Assembly: GCF_011947265.1 (NCBI RefSeq) | Contig: NZ_JAATHD010000004.1 | Coordinates: 372,001-436,000 of the forward strand | From: Paenibacillus sp. HB172176 | Lineage (GTDB): Bacteria > Bacillota > Bacilli > Paenibacillales > Paenibacillaceae | Reading direction: 5' to 3' | DNA length: 64,000 nucleotides | Part shown: positions 19,101 to 26,560 of the stretch, piece after piece | Position numbering within the stretch: the first letter of the stretch is position 1 | How the letters are laid out: each line of letters starts with the position of its first letter | Translations under genes and position numbers: made by a program | Notes under the pieces: generated by a model | Databases searched by the model: none | What the model saw: the letters and a program-made list of their open reading frames with translations, nothing else | What the model was told of the DNA's origin: nothing

Positions 19101-21500
19101 TTCCGCCAAAGCTTCCAAGTAGATGAGCCGTCGGATATTCAGGCGCTGAACGCGACCCTGATTCGCGATGACGGAGCGATCGTCTACTTGAACGGACATG
19201 AGATTATTCGCACGAACATGCCGGACGGCGAAGCGACGTATGATACGTATGCGAATGGCACCGTCAATGACGAGCGGGACGGCATCAGCTATACCATTGA
19301 TCCGAAATATCTGGCGAAAGGCGAGAATGTGATTGCCGCCGAGGTGCATCAAGCGAATGGCACAAGCTCGGATATCGCGTTCTCCCTGACGCTTCAAGGA
19401 ACGAAGAAGAAGCTTGTTCCGGCTGCTCCAACCGGGCCTGTCGCCGATGACGCGGCGAACACCTTCGGATGGACGAATGTTACGGGCTTCGATGAGCCGT
19501 CTGATTACGAATACAGCCTGAACGGCGGAGCAAGCTGGAGACCCGTTGCGGCCAATCCGCAGACATTAGGTCCGGATGCGTATGCGGCGGGAGCGGTTCA
19601 GGTCAGAGTGAAAGCGAACGAAGAGGAGGATGTAGCGACGGGGACGGCTTTGCTCTCCGATATCGCGTATACCTCCGACCGCGTGTGGAAGGTCTATAAT
19701 CTGAATGTGGACGTGAATCGCAGCGGCGGGAATTTGAAGGTTGACGTTGCAGGCGCGCTGACAGGCGATTACGAGGGCCCGGCCGTACTGGTCTTCCAAT
19801 TAATGAACGGGGAAGACGAGGCGTGGATGTCGAACGCCGTGCCGATTGGCGAAGGCGACTTTCAGCTGTCGCAAATCTTCAACGTCACCGCCGACAAGTA
19901 TCAAGTGAATGTCTACTTGGCTGATGCGTACAATGGCAATATCTATGATTCCCTCTGGCTTGCCGAGCCGGTTGCGCCGAAGCCGGAGCCTGTGCCGGAT
20001 GTTGATCCTGGCACGGACCCCGGAACGGACCCTGGCACAGACCCAGGGACTGATCCCGGCACGGATCCGGGAACGGACCCGGAGGATCCCGAGCTCGATC
20101 CATTGCCGGTCCCTACGAAGCCGGAGGAGCCGGTCGACGAGGCGTTGACGGTGGAATTCGAGAGCAGGAGCGACTGGTCCGCGGACAAGAATACCTTCAA
20201 CAACGGTCCGCTCAAGACCGAAGGCAATAACGGAGGCACGACGGTGGGCAACACCTTCACAGGCGCGTGGATGGCCTATGACAACGTTGATTTCGGAGAA
20301 GAAGGCAAGAACACCATTACGGTGGAATATGACGCTCCTTCGAACAAGGTGCCGGCGGATGCCAAGCTGGAGCTCCATCTGGGCAGCGTCGACGGCGAGC
20401 TCGTTGGAACGATTCCGCTGCCGACAACGGGCAGCGGCTGGGGCAATTATGATACGGTGGATGCCAATCTCAATACGACGGTGAAAGGCATTCAGGATAT
20501 CTATGTGGTGATGACCGGCACAACCGACAGCGGACATCCCTACATCGGCAATCTGGATCGCATGATTCTCGATTACGAGCAAGTAAGAACAGACTTTGCG
20601 CTGTTGCAATTAGAGAGCTATGATCAATGGTCGACGGCGCTTAATCCGGACAAAGGCACGCCGCTCAAGACAGAGAACGGCAAGGATGGGCTGCAGGTCG
20701 CGAATACGTACGACGGCGCATGGCTCGCCTTTAACCGAATGGACTTCGGCAGCGAAGGCGTGAATCAACTTTCCATTGAATATTCCAGCAACAGCGGGAA
20801 TTGCGCACCGGATTCAGCGGTCGAGGTTCGGCTCGGCAGCGTGGACGGAGCTTTGGTCGGCGTGATTCCGGTGCCTCCGACCGCAGGATCATGGGGAACC
20901 TACGCTGTGGCGAGCGGTGATTTGACGCAGGCTCTTACCGGCATTCAAGATATCTATCTCGTGCTGACTGGAACGACGGGCAACGGCAAAACCTATCTTG
21001 GCAACTTCGATAACGCAAGCTTCTCCGTCAAGGAGATTGTTCCGGAATCCGACTTGACGGTCGAATTTGAGGACAAGAGCGATTGGTCGTCGGAAACGAA
21101 CGCGTTCAATGGTTCTCCACTTGGTACGGAATCGGGCAATGGCGGAACGGTGGTTAAGAATACATTTGACGGCGCATGGCTCGCCTACAATAATCTTGAC
21201 TTCGGAGAGCAGGGCAAGAATCATATCGCGATAACGTACACGTCTCCAACGGATAAATCGCCCGCTGGCGTAACGGCGGAGATTCGCCTGAACGACAAGG
21301 ACGGCGAGCTTCTGGGCACGATCGATTTGCCGAACACGGGCAACGGCTGGTCGACCTATCTGACGGCCGAAGGAGATTTGAATCAGCTCCTCATCGGCGA
21401 GCAAACGATTTGTATCGTTTTGAAGGGCGCGACAACGTCTGCGCTGAAGTATCCCGGCAATTTCGATAAGATGATCTTCTCGAAGGTGAACATCGACTAA
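16146..21500 (+). CDS. Secreted GH92 alpha-mannosidase with F5/8C and three CBM6-like modules
   Basis: A 1784-residue exported enzyme. Domains: signal peptide (1-25); F5/8 type C domain (about 41-178); GH92 catalytic region (about 196-910); galactose-binding-like jelly roll (917-1092); the two-part module shared with the phosphoesterase (1098-1276); a DPGT-repeat linker (about 1278-1330); and three tandem CBM6-like modules (1333-1483, 1484-1635, 1636-1784). GH92 hallmarks include VDPFINTLGD, VNEPD with Glu736 as likely acid, and the Asp cluster 797-799 in MDDDAGAMSSW. GH92 enzymes are Ca-dependent exo-alpha-mannosidases; linkage cannot be read here. It begins 29 bp after the SLH gene, third in the operon. 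Confidence 0.92.
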   Translation: MFKKLGAIGMILCILLSLAKPSSAAIVSADPVQPFIAAATTNVALGAQATATGQCADNESAGQAIDGRTDTKWCENSSAQKKWLQLDLGQVYNINEWKLQNACIGESNQCPYWNTKDFRLQKSSDGEAWEDVDVVTGNVQTIVDRYVETFSARYVRLYIDKGASDNNTVRLYEFELYGVGEDQIPVYPDVNLEPVDYVDPFINTLGDNGQTNPGPTTPFGLVSLGPDTDGGAFSGYYYQDNYMKGFSHLRFSGVGCSGAGGNILMMPETQTFTKDSNVYKQAYDKSSEQASPGYYTVELASGIKAELTASDNVGYHRYTFPQSETDGSVLVDLSNSYAGMVDANLLVENNNEISGMIQSHNVCGHGYYTMYYSIKFDHDFASYTTWKDDSIGNVDARSGSNSGVWANFDTTNDKVIQAKVGLSTISVDQAKIERDSDSSDWDFDARHAETRALWSEQLGKVEVTDADEENKTVFYTQLYHSFLHPNNVTSSNGEFRAARDEDTIRQTSEIGEDFEYYNGWTTWDDFRKYSLYSLLDPERYKNMVASMIDVYKTRGSYQQWAEGYWPSPSVRNEFNGAVILDAYAKGFSFSDYDINTALQGMAVDTDHYSVNDNEISGKLEKAYSAYYPMKLAALLGDKQTYDKYKAIALSYKELWNEEQVDEKGVETGFFTPNGQTVNKNDITAVDKFAYQGNLWTYRWFVPQDVNGLAELMGGKRDMAIDLQTFFAKNEYMAVNEPDLQVPFLYDYLGMPYLTQYYAREYTTETVIQKYHNHGLYNYPLESRVYRDDPEGYLPSMDDDAGAMSSWFVYSAMGLYPGNPGDPYYVIGSPIFAETKLNLDGGKSFTITANGVSSENRFIQSAKLNGAAFDQAWISYEDLMAGGTLEFEMGPEPNYAWGAAASAAPPTMDYSAPVDNLIANKELIAEHSDWKYLDQGHSAGDHWTGVDYDDSAWATGAAMLGYDKFDNPNTIVSYGPDATRKYPTTYFRQSFQVDEPSDIQALNATLIRDDGAIVYLNGHEIIRTNMPDGEATYDTYANGTVNDERDGISYTIDPKYLAKGENVIAAEVHQANGTSSDIAFSLTLQGTKKKLVPAAPTGPVADDAANTFGWTNVTGFDEPSDYEYSLNGGASWRPVAANPQTLGPDAYAAGAVQVRVKANEEEDVATGTALLSDIAYTSDRVWKVYNLNVDVNRSGGNLKVDVAGALTGDYEGPAVLVFQLMNGEDEAWMSNAVPIGEGDFQLSQIFNVTADKYQVNVYLADAYNGNIYDSLWLAEPVAPKPEPVPDVDPGTDPGTDPGTDPGTDPGTDPGTDPEDPELDPLPVPTKPEEPVDEALTVEFESRSDWSADKNTFNNGPLKTEGNNGGTTVGNTFTGAWMAYDNVDFGEEGKNTITVEYDAPSNKVPADAKLELHLGSVDGELVGTIPLPTTGSGWGNYDTVDANLNTTVKGIQDIYVVMTGTTDSGHPYIGNLDRMILDYEQVRTDFALLQLESYDQWSTALNPDKGTPLKTENGKDGLQVANTYDGAWLAFNRMDFGSEGVNQLSIEYSSNSGNCAPDSAVEVRLGSVDGALVGVIPVPPTAGSWGTYAVASGDLTQALTGIQDIYLVLTGTTGNGKTYLGNFDNASFSVKEIVPESDLTVEFEDKSDWSSETNAFNGSPLGTESGNGGTVVKNTFDGAWLAYNNLDFGEQGKNHIAITYTSPTDKSPAGVTAEIRLNDKDGELLGTIDLPNTGNGWSTYLTAEGDLNQLLIGEQTICIVLKGATTSALKYPGNFDKMIFSKVNID
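20004..20075 (+). repeat. Six 12-bp repeats encoding DPGT linker
   Basis: Six consecutive codon quartets encode Asp-Pro-Gly-Thr, followed by a degenerate DPED. Synonymous codons vary between copies, so the repeat is kept at protein level. It is a flexible linker before the binding modules of the GH92 protein. Confidence 0.9.
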
Positions 21501-21532
21501 TCTTTTCTTGGCAATAAGCCAAAATGGGCGTA

Positions 21533-21569
21533 CAGCCTCCTTGCTTCCTTCGGGAACAAGGGGGCTGTT
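21533..21569 (+). terminator. Hairpin after the GH92 gene, probable terminator
   Basis: ACAGCCTCCTTG pairs with CAAGGGGGCTGT over 12 bp (one G-T pair) around a 13-nt loop. No real T-run follows, so termination is likely but weakly supported. Confidence 0.45.
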
Positions 21570-21665
21570 GCTATATCGGGTATAAAGGCTTGCATCGCTC
21601 CCCAAGAAGGAATAAAATCCATAGCAACGGTTAAAAACGAATGTTCAAGAAGGAGCTGAACCATC

Positions 21666-22634
21666 ATGAAATACAATCGATTAGGCGGGAGCGGATTAAA
21701 CGTGTCTGCACTGGGACTTGGCACGAACGCCTTCGGCAAACGGGCCGACTTCGAGGCGTCGAAGCAAATTCTGGAGCTGGCGATCGACAGCGGCATCAAC
21801 TTTATCGATACGGCCAATATTTATGCGGGGACGCAGTCCGAGACAATTATCGGACAAGTGCTCGAAGGTCGCAGGCATGAGGTCGTGCTCGCGACGAAGG
21901 CCGGATTGCCGAAGGGGAAAGGCGTTAACGAAAAAGGCTCTTCGCGCTATCATCTCGAGCTGGAGCTGGAGGGCAGCCTGCGAAGGTTGAAGACGGATTA
22001 CGTGGATCTCTATCAAATCCACACCTTCGATCCGAATACTCCGCTGGAGGAGACGCTCCGTGCGCTTGAGAATATGATCGCTTCCGGCAAGGTCCGTTAT
22101 ATCGGCGCCTCCAACTATTACGCCTGGGAGCTGATGAAGGCGATCGGCATTAGCGAGAAGCTTGGGCTGAACCGCTTCGTCTCCACCCAGGTCAGTTATT
22201 CGCTTGCGGATCGCACACCGGAGCGCGAGCTTGTGCCGATGTGCCTCGATCAAGGGGTGGGCGTTATTCCGTATTTCCCGCTGGCGGCAGGCATTCTTAC
22301 GGGAAAATATAACGAGGGTCAAGCTCCACAGGGGTCGCGGGGGCAGGTGGATCCCGGCTTCTCTCGCTTCATGGGAGAGAATAATATCGAGCTCGGGAAG
22401 CGGGTAAGCTCCATCGCCGAGAGGGCAGGCTGCTCGCCAAGCGTATTGTCGACCGCTTGGCTCATGAGTCGGCCGGCCGTATCTACTGTTATCGTCGGCG
22501 CTTCGCGCGCTGAGCAGCTTCGGGAGAACGTGAAAAGCGCGGAGTTTGAGCTGACGCCTGAGATTGTGCTGGAGCTGGATGAAGTCAGCGACGCGTTCCG
22601 CCACGGCGACCCGATGGCGATCTATCGGCTGTAA
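21666..22634 (+). CDS. Aldo/keto reductase
   Basis: NADPH-dependent oxidoreductase with the (alpha/beta)8 AKR fold; 322 residues. The catalytic tetrad is complete: Asp48 and Tyr53 in FIDTANIYAG, Lys78 in LATKAG and His119 in YQIHTFD. A C-terminal cofactor-binding stretch (TVIVGASRAEQLREN, about 274-290) is also present. It resembles the YajO/YccK-like Firmicute AKRs of unknown physiological substrate. ATG 21666 has AAGGAG upstream. It is a single gene ending at a strong bidirectional terminator shared with the converging AraC gene. Confidence 0.92.
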   Translation: MKYNRLGGSGLNVSALGLGTNAFGKRADFEASKQILELAIDSGINFIDTANIYAGTQSETIIGQVLEGRRHEVVLATKAGLPKGKGVNEKGSSRYHLELELEGSLRRLKTDYVDLYQIHTFDPNTPLEETLRALENMIASGKVRYIGASNYYAWELMKAIGISEKLGLNRFVSTQVSYSLADRTPERELVPMCLDQGVGVIPYFPLAAGILTGKYNEGQAPQGSRGQVDPGFSRFMGENNIELGKRVSSIAERAGCSPSVLSTAWLMSRPAVSTVIVGASRAEQLRENVKSAEFELTPEIVLELDEVSDAFRHGDPMAIYRL

Positions 22635-22660
22635 CGGAGCTATTTGACGCGAGAACAAGA

Positions 22661-22711
22661 AAACAAAGCCGATACAGCCCAGGAATATTCAGGGCTGTAT
22701 CGGCTTTGTTT
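22661..22711. terminator. Bidirectional terminator, 20-bp perfect stem
   Basis: The 20-base arm at 22661-22680, beginning AAACAAAGCC, pairs perfectly with the arm at 22692-22711, ending GGCTTTGTTT, around an 11-nt loop. It serves the aldo/keto reductase and the opposing AraC gene. The last codons and stop of the AraC gene (stop at 22689) lie inside it. Confidence 0.85.
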
Positions 22712-24272
22712 CATGAAGGTGAAGCAGTGAATCGATAATGGTGTCTCTGCCTCCTGGCGTCCAACTCATAGCGTACCAATTAGGTATGAAGCGAGCGCAG
22801 CGTCCCTGCACCGCTTTATGATTCTGCCAGAAAGGACTGCTCTGCAGCTGCTGGAGTATGCGTTGGCTTTCGGGGTGACGATGCAGCCGTTGCACGAACA
22901 GATAATCGGTATGCAGCTCCAGACGATCAAGCTGCTCTGGTGACATCTCGATCTTGCGATCAAGCGCTTCAATGGCGCTTCCGGGAGTTAAGTCTAACTC
23001 GTCGTAGAGAAGCTCATTAATGGGATGGCTGGGCAGCCCCTGAATACGTATCGCACGATCGGTGATACGCAGCATCGTGAGGCTGGCTCCGCTAAATGAG
23101 GAGCGCAGTCGCTTGCGGGCATCCTCGGAGCGCCGGGCAAGTCGCTGTAACTGCTGTCCGGCCAAGCGCTCCCGACCGACGAGCTCTGCAATTTTACGCA
23201 CCGCGAGCCGCCAGTCACTCTGATGCTCGATGCACACGGTCGGAGCCACTTGCTGCAACAGAGACTCGCAATTCTGGTGATAGCGGTCGATCAGGATGAT
23301 TTCGGGCTGCAGATGTCGCAAAGCACGCAACTGTGCGGCGACCGCGCGCGAATGAGATTCGGGAGCGGTGTCTGGATAATGGAAGCAATTGAACACGGCC
23401 ACCGGCTGTACTCCGAGCGAACGCAGGATGCTGGCGAAATCGGAGCAAGCAGTTACAGCGACGCGTAACGTTGCTCTGCGCCGATAGAGCTGAGGCGCGA
23501 TTCCAATAGTATGCTTGAATACCCGGCTGAAATAGAATTCACTGTTGAAGCCGAGCTGAATAGAAATCTCTTTAATGCTGCTTTCCTCTTCAGTGAGGCG
23601 TTTTTTGGCCTCGTCAACTCGTGAGCGTGTCAAATACTCAATGGGCGAGACGCCCATTGTTTTTTTGAATTTACGGGAGTAGGAGGTAGGGGTTAGATTG
23701 GCGATATCGGCTAACTGAGGAAGGGTGATCGATTCGTGCAGATGGTAGTGCATATAGCGAATGCTGCGCTGTAGATTGTCATCGTCGCCGACTTGCCATT
23801 GCTCAGAAGCATCCTGAAGCATTGTGTCATACAATTCGCGAAAAAGCCTCTGCAGGTATTCGTCATCGCGTTGCAGACGCGGCCGCCGTGATTCGTTATG
23901 CATTTGTACCAGCCATTCGCGTACTTGGCTCGTGTTGCGAAGACGAATGTCACTGCCTCGCAGTGGCTCAGGCCATATATGTTTGTCTGTCGTTTGCCAA
24001 CGCTGCCCGGCCTTGATGAGACTTACTGGCTCGAGCACAAGCAGATAGCCGCTGAAGAGACCTTCTGAATCGATGCTTACCTTCTCCTCTGGCAGAAGCA
24101 GCAAAGGCTGCATGGTTTGTATGCTTCGGGAGCAGCCGTTGATAGTCAACGTCCCAGAGCCTTCAGTAAGAATTGTTAGCAGAGGTACTGGTATACGACG
24201 GCTAATGGTGTTACGGATGATAGGGTCGAGCCGACGGACTGCGGTTAGCAAGAAAAACATGCGCCGTTTCAT
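22689..24272 (-). CDS. AraC regulator fused to siderophore-binding-protein domain (Btr-like)
   Basis: Predicted activator of the divergent siderophore uptake genes, sensing an iron-siderophore. The 527 residues have an N-terminal cupin-like part (about 1-110), an AraC double helix-turn-helix (about 180-275, LPQLADIANLTPTSYSRKFK and IKEISIQLGFNSEFYFSRVF) and a C-terminal domain (about 280-520) related to iron-siderophore binding proteins. This order matches Bacillus Btr, which binds bacillibactin. Arg and His are unusually frequent in the C-terminal part. A Fur-type box lies in its promoter at 24326-24340. ATG 24272 follows a GGAG site. The ligand is unknown. Confidence 0.9.
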   Translation of the reverse strand: MKRRMFFLLTAVRRLDPIIRNTISRRIPVPLLTILTEGSGTLTINGCSRSIQTMQPLLLLPEEKVSIDSEGLFSGYLLVLEPVSLIKAGQRWQTTDKHIWPEPLRGSDIRLRNTSQVREWLVQMHNESRRPRLQRDDEYLQRLFRELYDTMLQDASEQWQVGDDDNLQRSIRYMHYHLHESITLPQLADIANLTPTSYSRKFKKTMGVSPIEYLTRSRVDEAKKRLTEEESSIKEISIQLGFNSEFYFSRVFKHTIGIAPQLYRRRATLRVAVTACSDFASILRSLGVQPVAVFNCFHYPDTAPESHSRAVAAQLRALRHLQPEIILIDRYHQNCESLLQQVAPTVCIEHQSDWRLAVRKIAELVGRERLAGQQLQRLARRSEDARKRLRSSFSGASLTMLRITDRAIRIQGLPSHPINELLYDELDLTPGSAIEALDRKIEMSPEQLDRLELHTDYLFVQRLHRHPESQRILQQLQSSPFWQNHKAVQGRCARFIPNWYAMSWTPGGRDTIIDSLLHLHETKPIQP

Positions 24273-24325
24273 AGCAGCATCTCCAGTCGTAAAATGCGGA
24301 ATTGCGTATTCGATATCATTTTAAG

Positions 24326-24340
24326 TGATAATCATTTTCA
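24326..24340 (-). promoter_or_regulatory. Fur box in promoter of the AraC-type regulator
   Basis: TGATAATCATTTTCA matches the Fur 7-1-7 consensus at 14 of 15 positions. On the minus strand it lies between TTGAAA and TGATAT, a 17-bp-spaced promoter, so iron-loaded Fur would block it. Confidence 0.8.
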
Positions 24341-24450
24341 ATGTCAATGCTGGCTATGGTTGATTTTGTGTATGGTAGATTTGCACTAGTGGATATAATC
24401 GTACAGGGAACCGGATAAAAAAAGATATGTACAAATAATGTCGAAATCCG

Positions 24451-24477
24451 TATCATTATCAATGATAATCATTATCA
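24451..24477 (+). promoter_or_regulatory. Overlapping Fur boxes upstream of siderophore lipoprotein gene
   Basis: TGATAATCATTATCA (24463-24477) is a perfect Fur 7-1-7 palindrome. A second overlapping copy of the repeat, TATCATTATCAATGATAAT, begins at 24451. The site lies 50 bp before the lipoprotein start and indicates iron repression of the whole uptake operon. A TATAAT word lies further up at 24394. Confidence 0.9.
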
Positions 24478-24527
24478 AATAATGAATCGTGAGGATTGAA
24501 AGAATTCCAGGGAGGTTTTTTAAGAGG

Positions 24528-25508
24528 ATGACTAGGTTACGCTCACTTTGGTTCGCAGCATTACTGGTAGGAATGCTGCTCGCGGTCGGCTGCGGAAATT
24601 CGCTGAATCATTCGAATGTTGGAGAAGGGGAGAATGACCGGAATGCAGATGTAGAGAACATGACAGAAGGGCAGACGCAGACGATCAAACATGCCATGGG
24701 AGAAACGAAAGTACCGCTTCATCCGGTGAGGGTAGTGGTACTCGACAGCGGGGCGCTTGATAACGTGTTGGCACTTGGTGTGACACCTGTCGGTGCACCG
24801 TCTATCATTGCCGTGGAGAACGGCTTCTCCTCCTATCTTAAGGGGACAGAGAGTATTAAGAACATCGGGACGGTGGAACAACCCAACCTTGAGACGATTG
24901 CTTCGTTGGCACCGGATGTCATTATCGGTCTGAAGGACACTCATGAGGCAATTTATGATCAATTGACACAGATTGCGCCGACAGTATTTACCGAGGTCGG
25001 GGGCGGTCAGTGGGAAGAGAATCTTGTCGTGCATGCTAACGTGACAGGCAAGGAAGATGAAGCGAAGAAGTTGCTTGAGGAGTTGGACAAGAGGATAACG
25101 GAGCTGCACAATACGTTTGGCGATATGTTGGAAACGACCGAGGTGTCATTGCTGCGGCCGCGCAAGGACCGTGTCTCTGTGTATCTGAAGCCTGGCTTCA
25201 CAGGCGGAGTCGCCGCGAAGCTCGGCATCAAGCGTCCGGCGCTCCAGGATCGCGACGACGATTTCAACTTCAATGTGACCGAGGAGCAGATCGCTGATTT
25301 GGACGGGGATGTTATCATTCTGTTCGGACGCGAGACGGAGCAGGATTATTTCGAGCATAAAATTAAGACGAGTCCGCTATGGCAGACGCTTAAGGCAGTG
25401 AAAAACAACCGCGTCTATTCCGCGAATTGGGAAGTATGGCTGAGCGGGCACGGTATTCAAGCTGTAAATCTGATGATTGACGATTATGCCAAATTTTTGG
25501 CGCAGTAA
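24528..25508 (+). CDS. Iron-siderophore ABC transporter substrate-binding lipoprotein
   Basis: Surface lipoprotein that captures a ferric siderophore for import. Start ATG 24528 gives a clean lipoprotein signal: basic MTRLR, a hydrophobic core and lipobox AVGC. The longer GTG 24489 reading hides this signal. The mature part is a class III (helical-backbone) binding protein, with RVVVLDSGALDNVLALGV, LAPDVIIGL and a C-terminal WEVWLSGHGIQAVNLMIDDYAKFL. It heads an operon with two FecCD permeases, under two Fur boxes and probably the divergent AraC-fusion regulator. Siderophore type cannot be read from sequence. Confidence 0.92.
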   Translation: MTRLRSLWFAALLVGMLLAVGCGNSLNHSNVGEGENDRNADVENMTEGQTQTIKHAMGETKVPLHPVRVVVLDSGALDNVLALGVTPVGAPSIIAVENGFSSYLKGTESIKNIGTVEQPNLETIASLAPDVIIGLKDTHEAIYDQLTQIAPTVFTEVGGGQWEENLVVHANVTGKEDEAKKLLEELDKRITELHNTFGDMLETTEVSLLRPRKDRVSVYLKPGFTGGVAAKLGIKRPALQDRDDDFNFNVTEEQIADLDGDVIILFGRETEQDYFEHKIKTSPLWQTLKAVKNNRVYSANWEVWLSGHGIQAVNLMIDDYAKFLAQ

Positions 25509-25576
25509 GGCTTGCGACGAGGAGACGGCTTTTGGCAGCTTTGCAACCGAGTAATCGTGGAGATGGGAGGCGTGCG

Positions 25577-26557
25577 ATGAACACACGTATTGTTGGTCTT
25601 GTAGCCAGCGCTATGCTCGTGTTAGTTGCCTTGGCGGCGAGTGTAGCGCTCGGCAAGGCGATGCTTCCGATGGGTACGGTCTTGGATGCGTTTACTTCCT
25701 TCGATGGCTCGCGGGAGCATCTCATTGTACGCTCTGTACGGATGCCGCGCGCCCTCATGGCGATGATGGTAGGTGCCTCGCTTGGCGCGGCAGGCAGTGT
25801 CATGCAGGCGGTCAGCCGAAATACATTGGCCGGACCGGAGATGCTTGCTGGGAGTAACGGCGCTGCGTTGTTGCTTGTCATCTCCATGTTCCTGTTCGGC
25901 TATACCTCCTCCATAATTCATGTCTGGGCAGCATTGATTGGGACAGGATTGGCAAGCCTTGTCGTGTATGTGCTGGGTTCGTGGGGTGGTAAGTTGACAG
26001 CAATCAAGCTCCTTCTGGCGGGATCGACGATTAACATGCTGTTAGCTTCGCTCGTGCAGGGCATCCTCATCTTCAGTGAGCAGTCGCTGGACGAAATGCG
26101 ATACTGGCTCGCCGGTTCGTTGACTGGCGGCAGCATGGACATGTTCTTGCGCGTCTTGCCGTATATGCTGGTTGGACTCACGGGCGCGATTGCGGCAAGC
26201 AGGCAGATCAATTTGATTAGTCTAGGCGACGATGTGGCTCAGGGACTTGGGCTTAGGATAGGACTGTACAAGGTCGTTGCTCTGCTGTCGGCAATGTGTC
26301 TTGTCGGCGGTGCAGTGGCTGTCGCAGGTCCTATTGGCTTCCTCGGACTGGCTGTACCTCATATCGCACGCTTCCTGGCTGGTATCGATTACCGCTGGGT
26401 CATTCCTTATGCCGCCCTGCTCGGTGCGGCGCTGCTGCTGCTGGCGGACATCGGCGCGCGCTTCATTCTGCCGGATGAGGAGATCTCTGCGGGCGTTGTG
26501 ACAGCTATGCTGGGTGCCCCGCTTCTGATTTACCTCGTGCATAGGAAGGAGGGCTAG
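25577..26557 (+). CDS. FecCD-family iron-siderophore permease, first subunit
   Basis: Inner-membrane permease of 326 residues with about nine or ten hydrophobic segments. Family motifs are visible: VRMPRALMAMMVGASLGAAG near the N-terminus, QAVSRNTLAGPEMLAGSNGAAL and GPIGFLGLAVPHIARFLAG in the C-terminal third. ATG 25577 has GGGAGG six bases upstream; a TTG at 25532 is in frame but lacks a site. Partner of the next gene, which starts three bases after its stop. Confidence 0.93.
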   Translation: MNTRIVGLVASAMLVLVALAASVALGKAMLPMGTVLDAFTSFDGSREHLIVRSVRMPRALMAMMVGASLGAAGSVMQAVSRNTLAGPEMLAGSNGAALLLVISMFLFGYTSSIIHVWAALIGTGLASLVVYVLGSWGGKLTAIKLLLAGSTINMLLASLVQGILIFSEQSLDEMRYWLAGSLTGGSMDMFLRVLPYMLVGLTGAIAASRQINLISLGDDVAQGLGLRIGLYKVVALLSAMCLVGGAVAVAGPIGFLGLAVPHIARFLAGIDYRWVIPYAALLGAALLLLADIGARFILPDEEISAGVVTAMLGAPLLIYLVHRKEG

Positions 26558-26560
26558 GAG

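Noticed and set aside
24489-24527. GTG start extending the siderophore lipoprotein
   Set aside because: It would put 13 charged residues before the lipoprotein signal; ATG 24528 gives a normal signal peptide.
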